From CAYLUN01 sp964386865 (GTDB lineage Bacteria > Verrucomicrobiota > Kiritimatiellia > RFP12 > UBA1067), in assembly GCA_964386865.1 (NCBI GenBank), contig CAYLUN010000083.1, positions 1 to 23,354 of the forward strand: DNA of 23,354 bases. Direction: 5' to 3'. The notes beneath the pieces are model-generated. The model ran no database searches. It was given only the letters and a program-made list of their open reading frames with translations, and had not been told where the DNA came from. Both the position numbers and the translations under genes were made by a program. This document shows, one piece after another, positions 15,485 to 22,400 of the stretch (its first letter is position 1; each line of letters begins with the position of its first letter).

Positions 15485-16627
15485 TCAGAGCAACTCGCGG
15501 ACAGCGGCGTCGCAGACCTCGCGGCCGCGCGCGGTGAGCCGCCAGCGGCGGCCCCCGCGCTCGGCGATGCCGTGCCGCGCGAGCCGCTCGAGCCGCTCCT
15601 CCCAAACCTCGGCCCGCTCGCGCAGGGCGGGAAAGCGCTCGGCGTCGACAAAGGGGTCTAGGCCCTCGCTCAGGCGCAGCGCGAACGAGGCTCGCTCGCA
15701 GGCGTCATCGGCCTCGCTCAGCGTCTCGTGAGAGCGGGGCGGGCCATGGCCCTCGGCCAGCGCGGCGATGTAGCCGGCGAGATCCGCGTCGTTTGTCCAG
15801 CGCTCGAGTCCGGCCCGCGACGCGGCGGCGGGCCCGAGCCCGAGGTAGTCGCTGCCGCGCCAGACGCCGAGGTTGTGGCGGCACTCAAAGCCGGGCAGGG
15901 CGTAGTTGGAGATCTCGTAGCGGCCAAAGCCCGCCGCGCCGAGAACCGACTCGGCGAGGCTGAGCGCGTCGATCTGCGCCTCGTCGCCGGGCAGCCGCAG
16001 CCCGGCTGCGGCCTGGCGCGCGAGCAAGGTGCCGGGCTCGACGCTCAAGGCATAGACGGAGAGGTGGACGAGGCCCAGCGCGGTCACGCGCTCCAGCGTG
16101 CTGCGCCACTGTTCGGGCGTGACTCCGGGCAGGCACGCGATGAGGTCGATGCCCGTGTTCTCGAAGCCCGCGTCCTGCGCGAGCCGGACGGCCTGAAGCG
16201 CCTGCTCGGCGGTGTGCCGGCGGCCGATGCGCGCGAGCGTGGCGTCGTCGAGGCTCTGCACGCCCACGCTCAGTCGGTTGACACCCAGCTCCCGGAGGGC
16301 TTGCAGCAGGCCGGCCGTGACGGAGGCGGGGTTGAGTTCCACCGTCCACTCGTCAACGCCGGCGAGCGGGAGGCGCGCGGCGAGTGACGCGGCCAGTTCG
16401 GTCAGGCCCTCCGCGCCGAGCAGGGCGGGCGTTCCGCCGCCGAAATACACGGTTTTCACCGGCTCGCACGCGAGATGCGGGTGGAGGGCAAGCGCCTGCT
16501 CCAGCTCGGCTGCGGGCAGGCTGCGGTAGAGGGCCGTGAGGCGCGGATCGGCCAGCACGGAGTAGAACCCGCAATAGTGACATTTGCCGTCGCAGAACGG
16601 GACGTGGAGGTACAGGTGGGCGGGCAT
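15485..16627 (-). CDS. hemW: HemW-like radical SAM protein (coproporphyrinogen oxidase-like, heme chaperone family)
   Basis: 380 residues starting MPAHLYLHVPFCDGKCHYCG. C12, C16 and C19 form the CxxxCxxC cluster that binds the radical-SAM 4Fe-4S centre. VYFGGGTPALL (SAM-binding GGGTP), RLSVGVQSLDD and GIDLIACLPG follow in family order. The C-terminal part has the HNLGVWRGSDYLGLGPAAAS segment characteristic of HemW rather than sulfatase-maturing radical SAM enzymes. HemW proteins bind heme and are thought to deliver it to respiratory proteins; HemN-type oxidase activity is unlikely. The start is unusual: no Shine-Dalgarno is present, and the ATG directly follows a (CT)n tract and eleven Cs. 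A composite repeat array separates it from the upstream phosphoribosyltransferase gene. Family assignment is strong. Confidence 0.9.
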   Translation of the reverse strand: MPAHLYLHVPFCDGKCHYCGFYSVLADPRLTALYRSLPAAELEQALALHPHLACEPVKTVYFGGGTPALLGAEGLTELAASLAARLPLAGVDEWTVELNPASVTAGLLQALRELGVNRLSVGVQSLDDATLARIGRRHTAEQALQAVRLAQDAGFENTGIDLIACLPGVTPEQWRSTLERVTALGLVHLSVYALSVEPGTLLARQAAAGLRLPGDEAQIDALSLAESVLGAAGFGRYEISNYALPGFECRHNLGVWRGSDYLGLGPAAASRAGLERWTNDADLAGYIAALAEGHGPPRSHETLSEADDACERASFALRLSEGLDPFVDAERFPALRERAEVWEERLERLARHGIAERGGRRWRLTARGREVCDAAVRELL

Positions 16628-16650
16628 GGGGGGGGGGGAGAGAGAGAGAA
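16628..16650 (-). promoter_or_regulatory. Pyrimidine leader: (CT)n-C11 immediately before hemW ATG
   Basis: In the sense direction, a run of alternating C and T is followed by eleven Cs that end at the ATG itself. There is no purine-rich ribosome-binding site. Both tracts are prone to slippage, so length could vary between cells and affect translation without changing the frame. This effect is inferred. Confidence 0.5.
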
Positions 16651-16651
16651 A

Positions 16652-16713
16652 TTCTAAAGTTCTAAAGTGCGGGAGTTCTAAAGTTGGAGCGTTTCACGGT
16701 TCAGCGGCTGGGG
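16652..16713 (-). repeat. Composite octamer array between phosphoribosyltransferase and hemW
   Basis: Octamer units TTCTAAAG occur at 16652-16659, 16660-16667 and 16676-16683, with TGCGGGAG between the second and third. They are followed by one unit of the GGTTCAGC family (CACGGTTCAGCGGCTGGGG, ending at 16713). The array fills the 66-bp intergenic gap together with the CT/C tract and extends into the end of the phosphoribosyltransferase gene, whose TGA stop (16694-16696) lies inside it. Confidence 0.8.
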
Positions 16714-17260
16714 CGAGAAACGGCGGCGCGAGCAGGCTGTAGAGGGCCGGGTCTTTGAGCTTCACCTCATCGGGCGTGAGGCCGTCCATCTCATGCGGAA
16801 AGACAATCCAGTCGTCCGTTTCGCGCACATAGTAGTGGGGCTTGAGGTCGGTCTGGCTCTGGTTGGGCTTCCAGTAGACGGTCGCGAGGCGAACCTCGGC
16901 GCCGAGCGGCGCGAGGCGCTCGAACATGGCGCGGGCCGTGTTGCCCGTGTCGAGCACGTCGTCGATGATCAGCAGGCGCGCGCCGCGGACGACGGAGCCG
17001 AAGACCTCCTCCGCGTTTTCGAACACGACCTGGTGGCTGCGCTCGCCGATGCCGGTGTACGACTGGCACTTGAGCACGCGGTGGCGCGGGCGCAACCCGT
17101 GGTAGTGCAGAAACTCGTGGACGGCCACGCCGACCGGCGCGCCGCCGCGCCACAGGGCGATCAGGTCTTGCGGCAGCCAGCCGGAGTCCAGGATCATTCT
17201 GGCCAGGCGCCAGCTGTCCCGCAGATACTCATTGGCCGACACGAAGGTCTTCTTGGTCAT
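16694..17260 (-). CDS. Type I phosphoribosyltransferase (hypoxanthine/xanthine-like)
   Basis: 188 residues. LLIIDDVLDTGNTA (about 96-109) is the PRPP-binding motif of type I phosphoribosyltransferases, and IALWRGGAPVG (about 34-44) is the PPi-binding loop. The family transfers phosphoribose from PRPP to a purine or related base. The length, and the YWKPNQ and DDWIVFPHE segments, resemble xanthine/hypoxanthine salvage enzymes (Gpt-like), but base specificity cannot be read. The start is supported by GAGGT (17267-17271), 6 nt upstream and overlapping the stop of the prepilin peptidase gene, so the two are probably co-transcribed. The last residues (APAAEP) and the TGA are encoded by an octamer repeat, so the native C-terminus may have been altered. 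Confidence 0.85.
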   Translation of the reverse strand: MTKKTFVSANEYLRDSWRLARMILDSGWLPQDLIALWRGGAPVGVAVHEFLHYHGLRPRHRVLKCQSYTGIGERSHQVVFENAEEVFGSVVRGARLLIIDDVLDTGNTARAMFERLAPLGAEVRLATVYWKPNQSQTDLKPHYYVRETDDWIVFPHEMDGLTPDEVKLKDPALYSLLAPPFLAPAAEP

Positions 17261-17269
17261 GACGCGACC

Positions 17270-18124
17270 TCACTTGTGCAAGAGCCGCAGGTACGACTCG
17301 TAAAGGGCCGGCCCCCAGAAGACCCAGAGCAGGGCTGCGGCGGAGAGATAGGGGCCGAAGGGGATGCGGCTCTGCATCTTGGCGTTGCCGCATGCGATCA
17401 GCGACACGCCGACCACGCTGCCGAGCAGCGAGGAGACGAACACGGTGAAAAGCACCGCCTGCCAGCCGAGGAACGCGCCGATCGCGCCCATCAGCTTGAC
17501 GTCGCCAAAGCCCATCGCCTCCTTCTTGAAGGCTTTCTCGCCGAGCCACGCCACGGCGAACAGCAGGCCGAAGCCGGCGGCCAGGCCGACGCAGGAGGTC
17601 AGCAGCCCCTGCCACCACAGCTCGCGGCCGTGCAACACGGGAACCAGCGCGCTCAGAATGGGGCCGGCGACCATGCCGCCGATGGTCACCGAGTCGGGGA
17701 TGATGAAGTGCTCGAAGTCCACGAACGTCCCCAGCACAAGGCCCGCGAGGAAGAGCCAGTAGATCGGGATGATCGCCGCGTGCGGGATCGGCAGCATGTG
17801 CATCGCCTGCGGCAGGGCCCACTTCATGAAAACCGCCAGAAACAGCGTGGCCGTGAGCAGCTCAACCAGCGTGTAGCGGAAGGCGATCGGCCCCTTGCAG
17901 GAGGCGCACTTGCCGCGCAGGCAGAGCCAGCTCGCGACGGGTACGTTCAGGTACCACGGGATCATGGCGCCGCAGTGCGGGCAGTGCGAGCGCGGGGTCA
18001 CCACCGACTCGTCGCGCGGGATGCGGTAGATGCAGACGTTCAGGAAGCTGCCCACGCACGCGCCGAAAAAGGTTGAGAAGAAGGCGAACAGCAGAAAGAA
18101 AAAACGGATCTCTTGGTCTGTCAT
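17270..18124 (-). CDS. pilD: Type IV prepilin peptidase / N-methyltransferase
   Basis: 284 residues from the ATG at 18124 (a TTG three codons upstream is less likely). This polytopic membrane protein carries the FGACVGSFLNVCIYRIPR segment, zinc-type pairs C48-x2-C51 and C73-x2-C76 in the cytoplasmic loop, and the two catalytic aspartates of the A24 family: D136 in TFVDFEHFIIPD and D208 in GFGDVK. It cleaves the leader of type IV pilin or type II secretion pseudopilins and N-methylates the new N-terminus. No pilin or secretion genes are adjacent, which is normal for stand-alone prepilin peptidases. The stop is 9 bp before the phosphoribosyltransferase ATG. Type II secretion would fit the large secreted proteases and sulfatases, but that is inference. 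Confidence 0.93.
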   Translation of the reverse strand: MTDQEIRFFFLLFAFFSTFFGACVGSFLNVCIYRIPRDESVVTPRSHCPHCGAMIPWYLNVPVASWLCLRGKCASCKGPIAFRYTLVELLTATLFLAVFMKWALPQAMHMLPIPHAAIIPIYWLFLAGLVLGTFVDFEHFIIPDSVTIGGMVAGPILSALVPVLHGRELWWQGLLTSCVGLAAGFGLLFAVAWLGEKAFKKEAMGFGDVKLMGAIGAFLGWQAVLFTVFVSSLLGSVVGVSLIACGNAKMQSRIPFGPYLSAAALLWVFWGPALYESYLRLLHK

Positions 18125-18148
18125 ACGGGTCAACGCTCACGCTCAGTT

Positions 18149-18188
18149 GTTGCGCGTATGATACCGTTTGCACGGTAGGGCGCGCAAC
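18149..18188 (-). other. Two-part palindromic hairpin with GCAA loop between adh and pilD
   Basis: The outer arms GTTGCGCG (18149-18156) and CGCGCAAC (18181-18188) are perfectly complementary. The inner arms TACCGT (18162-18167) and ACGGTA (18172-18177) are also perfect and enclose a 4-nt loop that reads GCAA on the minus strand, a GNRA tetraloop in RNA. It starts 15 nt after the alcohol dehydrogenase stop codon. No T-run follows. It could be a regulatory RNA hairpin, a factor-assisted terminator, or an operator for a dimeric protein. Confidence 0.6.
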
Positions 18189-18203
18189 CTGTATTTCTGA
18201 TCC

Positions 18204-19373
18204 TTACAGCGCCAGACGCAGGATCTCGGCGCAGGTGGCGGCGGTGTATTCCGGGCCGGTGCCCCAAGCCTTGGCGAGGATTTCGGAGTGGCGGGCGAGT
18301 TCGGGGATGTGGCCTTCGCTGAGGCCGTAGGCGGCGAGCGTCACGGGGTTGCCGATCTTCGCGAGCCAGGCGCGGAAGCGGGCGATGCCCTGCGCGGCCG
18401 CGGCCGCGTCGTCCGACTCCTGAACGTCCATGATGCGGCGGGCGAAGGCGGCGAGCCGGTCGGTGCGGCGGCGGGACTCCCACGTCATCCAGGCGGGGCC
18501 CACGACCGCGAGGCCCGCGCCGTGCGGGACGTTGTGCAGGCCGCTCAGCGGGTGCTCCAGCGTGTGCGCGGGCGTGGTCCACGGGCCAACGCCGGAGGAG
18601 CCGAGGAAGTTCCACGCCAAGGTGGCGGCCCACATCATTGCGCCGCGCGCCTCGAGGTCATTCGGGTTCGCCAGGATTCGCTCGGTCGAAGCCATGATGG
18701 CGCGGACCACGCCCTCGTCGTAGCCGTCCTGGACGGGCAGGAAGGCCGGCTGCCGCGTGAGGTAGCTCTCGATCGTGTGCGAGATCGCATCCGAAGCGGA
18801 GTAGGCCACGTAGTTGGGCGGCACGGAGACGGTGGCCGAGGGGTCGAGGACGGACACCTTCGGGTGCAGGAGCGGGTTGATGACCGCCCGCTTCTCGCGC
18901 GTCGCGTCGTCGGTGAGCACGGTGCCGCCGTTCATCTCCGAGCCGGTCGCAGGCAGGGTGAGGACTACGGCCAGCGGCAGCGCGGCCTGCGGGGCCGCCG
19001 CGCCGAGGTAGTAGTCCCATACGTCGCAGGCCGCGGGGACGGTCATCGCGATGGCCTTGGCCTCGTCGATCACGCTGCCGCCGCCGACGGCGAGGATGCC
19101 GTCGACCTTGGCCGACCGCGCGAGCGCGACGCCGCCGCGCGCGTGCGACGCGAGCGGGTTGGCGTCCACGCCCGGCCACTCGGTCCAGGCGACGCCCGCC
19201 GCCTGGAGCGAGGCGGACACCGCGTCGTACACGCCGTTCTTCTTGATGCTGGCCTTGCCGTACACCAGCAAGACGTGCTTCATGCCGGCCGCGGCTGCCT
19301 CCGCGCCAGTCTGCGCGACGGCGCCGCTGCCAAAGACGATTTTGGTGGGATTGCAGTAGGTGAAGGGAAACAT
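18204..19373 (-). CDS. Iron-containing alcohol dehydrogenase (YqhD/BdhA-like)
   Basis: 389 residues. GGGSVIDEAKAIA (about 97-109) is the NAD(P)-binding motif of group III alcohol dehydrogenases. The metal ligands are visible as D195 and H199 in DAISHTIES, and H270 and H284 in HTLEHPLSGLHNVPHG, matching the spacing in E. coli YqhD. The enzyme probably reduces aldehydes to alcohols with NADPH in the cytoplasm; the substrate is unknown. The ATG at 19373 follows AGGAG by 4 nt. The reading frame stays open far upstream through the repeat array (encoding LNREPLQP-type sequence) and the opposing frame of the next gene, so an automatic caller could wrongly extend it. A structured hairpin follows the stop. 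Confidence 0.93.
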   Translation of the reverse strand: MFPFTYCNPTKIVFGSGAVAQTGAEAAAAGMKHVLLVYGKASIKKNGVYDAVSASLQAAGVAWTEWPGVDANPLASHARGGVALARSAKVDGILAVGGGSVIDEAKAIAMTVPAACDVWDYYLGAAAPQAALPLAVVLTLPATGSEMNGGTVLTDDATREKRAVINPLLHPKVSVLDPSATVSVPPNYVAYSASDAISHTIESYLTRQPAFLPVQDGYDEGVVRAIMASTERILANPNDLEARGAMMWAATLAWNFLGSSGVGPWTTPAHTLEHPLSGLHNVPHGAGLAVVGPAWMTWESRRRTDRLAAFARRIMDVQESDDAAAAAQGIARFRAWLAKIGNPVTLAAYGLSEGHIPELARHSEILAKAWGTGPEYTAATCAEILRLAL

Positions 19374-19384
19374 AGGACTCCTGG

Positions 19385-19470
19385 AGAGGTTAAGAGTTAC
19401 AGGTTGGAGAGGTTCACGGTTCAGTGGTTGGGAGAGCTGAAGAGGTTCACAGTTGGGGAGGTTTACGGTT
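19385..19470 (-). repeat. Degenerate octamer array between the cytochrome-FGE gene and adh
   Basis: This array contains repeated GGTT-bearing octamers of the same family as 6362-6401, for example GAGGTTCACGGTTCAGTGG, GAGGTTCACAGTTGGGG and GAGGTTTACGGTTCC. It fills the whole 89-bp intergenic region except the adh ribosome-binding site, and the upstream gene's TAA stop (19463-19465) is within it. Units are more degenerate than in the 6362-6401 array. Confidence 0.8.
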
Positions 19471-22400
19471 CCATCACGACGCGGAAGCCGACATCGTAGA
19501 CGGGCTGCCAGTCCGGGTAGCGGACGCGGGCGTCGAAGAGGGCTTTTTCCGGTCGGGAGTACCACGAGCCGCCGCAGGCCACGGCCCGGCCATCGGGCGC
19601 GGCGTCGCGGGTCCACTCCCAGACGTTGCCCTGGACGTCGTAGAGGCCCCAGGTGTTGGGCCGGTAGGTGCCGGCCGGCGCGGACACGCGGTGGCGGTCG
19701 TCGGCGTATGTGGCGGCGGGCCTGAAAGGCGGGATCGCGCCGGAGGGCAGGCCCCAGCCCAGCGTGCGGATCGAGCGCAGGGAGCGGTCCGCGAGGTTGG
19801 CGACGGCGGAGAAGTCGTTGGTGGCCGCGCCCCACGCCGCCGGTTCGGCGGAGCCGGCGCGCGCGGCCCACTCCCATTCGGCCGCCGTGGGCAGCCGGCA
19901 GGAACGGCCGCTCCGTGCGGAGAGCCAGGCGCAGAATGCGGCGGCCCTGGCGCGGGAGACGCGGCAGACGGGCTGGTCGGGCAGGTTGCAGGGGTCGCCG
20001 CGCTCGCGCACGCTGAACTGCAGGAATTCGCCCTTCTCGATGCGGCTGTCGTGCGCGGCGTCGAAGCGGGCGTAGTCGCGGTTGCGCACCTCGTGCGTGC
20101 CGACCCAGAGGGGCTGCGCAAAGGTGTGCGTGGCGCCTGTCGCGGTCGTGAGCTGGCCGGCGGGGACGCGCGCGAAACACATGACTGCGCCATCGCCCAG
20201 GTCGACGGAGTTGGTGGCGGGGGTGAACGTTGAGCGTTGAACGTCGAGCGTTGGGCGTTGCGCGTTAGGCGTTGAGCGTTCCGCAGGCTGTCCCGCAGGC
20301 CCGGCCGCGACGGAGTCGTCGTTGAGCGTTGAGCATTGAACGTTGAGCATTGAACGTTCGGCGGCTGGCGCTGCGGCGAGAGCCGCTCGGTACGCGGTGT
20401 CTTCGAGATCCTCGTCGATGCCCGCGTATCGCTTCATCAGTTCGCTGCGGCGGGCGGCCCAGCGGGCGACGCGCGCCTCGCCCGCGTTCTCGGTCCACGT
20501 GCCGTGGGCGGGCGTGTTGAGGTCGATCCACGTGTTGAGCCTGTCCCATGACTCGGCGTCGAGGCGCACGCCGTGGTGGCCCGCTTCGAGCAGGCGCACC
20601 AGCTCGGTGGTCGAGGCGTGGAACTCGCAGGGCGTGAGCAGGTGCATGTCGCTCTCGATCGTGTGGCCTCGGACGTACGAGCGGAGGGCGAGGTAGGCGG
20701 GAGGGAAGTGCGCCTCGTTGTTGTAGTGAGCGCTGGAGGAGCCGGCCTTCATGTCAGGCCGCTGAGTCAGGTCGGGCCGATTCGGCTCCGAGCCGCTGTG
20801 GCAGCGCACGCAGTGGCGGTCGAGGACGGGCTGGACTTCGCGGTTGAAGGAGAAGCCGCGGGCCGGCCCGTACCACGGGCGGATGCGAGCGGGCGGTCGC
20901 TCCAGGGCTGTCATGCGGGTGCGCGCGCCGGAGCCCGAGTTCTGCGGCTCGTGGCAGCCGGCGCAGGACTGCAGCTCGCCCGGCATGACCGTGATCCAGC
21001 TGCGCATGAGCTGCAGCGCGCGGCCGTCGGCGCCGAGCGGCTGGAAGGCCACGGGCGTGTTGGCGGGCACCTCGAAGTAGGCCGAACCGTCCTCCGCCAC
21101 GGGCACCGTACCGAGCACCCGCTTGACGTCCCACGGGCCGTCGAGCCCGACGCGATCCACCTGCCCGCCCATGCCGCGGTACGAGAAGGCGTAGGTGATC
21201 ACGCGCAGGGCTTTGACCGTGCCGCGCGGGATGCCCGCGAGGCCGGGGCCTTCGTAGACGTCGACCACCTTCACAAGGCCGGCCTTGCCGGGCTGGACCT
21301 GCGAAGGGATGGCTGGAGGCTGGGCCGAAGACTGGAGCAGGAGTGGCTCGAGCAGGGCCTGTCCAGGCTCCTCGTGGATGAGGGTGATGTTGTCGAACAG
21401 GTCGACGAGGTAAAGGCCCCACAGCGCGTGGGCGTCGGGCTGGCAGGCCGTGAGCAGGTAGTTGCCGCCAAGTGGCAAGGGGTGGAGGAACTTGGGCCAG
21501 GAGTCGCTCACGAGCCGGTCGGCGATCACCGGCTTGACCGGTTTGCCGCGGCCGGGTATGCGCTGCACCACGCCGTCGGCCTCGAGCCGGCCGGCTGACG
21601 GGTCGAAGATGATCAGCTCGCCCATGCGCCGCGTGTCGTGATGGCCGCTGACGACGGCGGCAAAGCGGTGAGGGTCTCCGGGGATCGGACGGGCGTAGAA
21701 CATGGAGTTGGGCCAGTACGAGTTGCTGCCGTAGTGGGCGCGCTGGCCGGTGCCGTCGGGGTTCATGGTGAAGAGGATGCGCGAGACGTAGTGCGGAAGG
21801 TCGCTGTACTCCCAGCGCAGGTACAGGATTCGGCCGTCGGCCAGCGCCACCGGGCACCAGTTGTGCTCCTGGTCGAACGTGAGGCGGCGGATCGCGCCGT
21901 CGGGCTCGGCGCGGTACAGGTGGCCGATATATGAGCCGCCGCGCACGCAGGGCACGCCCAGCATGCTGGCGGTGGAGCTGAACAGGGTCGCGCCGTCGGC
22001 CAGCCAGCAGCCGGCGAAATTGTCGACGTCGTCGTCGGACACTTGCGCGATTTCGCGTGCCGGCTGGCCGGGGCAGGCGAGGTCGAGCGCGTACACGCGG
22101 TAGTTGCCCTTGGCGTTGTTGGAGGTGAACATCAGGCGACGCGCATCCCCGTGCAGGCAGAGGTCGCCCGCGTACGCCCAAGCGTTTGTCGGCTGCCACA
22201 CGGTCGCGACTTGCGGAGTGGCTCTCAGCGAGGAGAGGGCGACGATCTGGTTGGCCAAGTCCTTGCGGCTGACACCTCGGAGGTTGTCCCAGTTGGTCGG
22301 CAGCGCGAGGTTGTTCGCGCCCCGGCGCACGGCCAGCACCCGGTCGGCGTCGAGGAGCGGCAGGGCCAGCAGGGCGGCGCGCACGCGGGCCGTGAGCGCC

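Noticed and set aside
15485..16627. Radical SAM protein as a sulfatase maturase
   Set aside because: It has the HemW C-terminal pattern (HNLGVWRGSDYLGLG) and lacks the extra cysteine-rich SPASM region of anSME.
19374..20180. Upstream extension of the alcohol dehydrogenase frame
   Set aside because: It runs through the repeat array and the alternate frame of the FGE domain. The ATG at 19373 has AGGAG and begins the conserved domain.
19463..20225. FGE-like domain as the activator of the local sulfatases
   Set aside because: The cysteines expected after GGSW are missing, and the domain is tethered to an exported cytochrome.
20225..20358. CRISPR array
   Set aside because: Units are 7 bp, contiguous and degenerate, without spacers of regular length; no cas genes are present.
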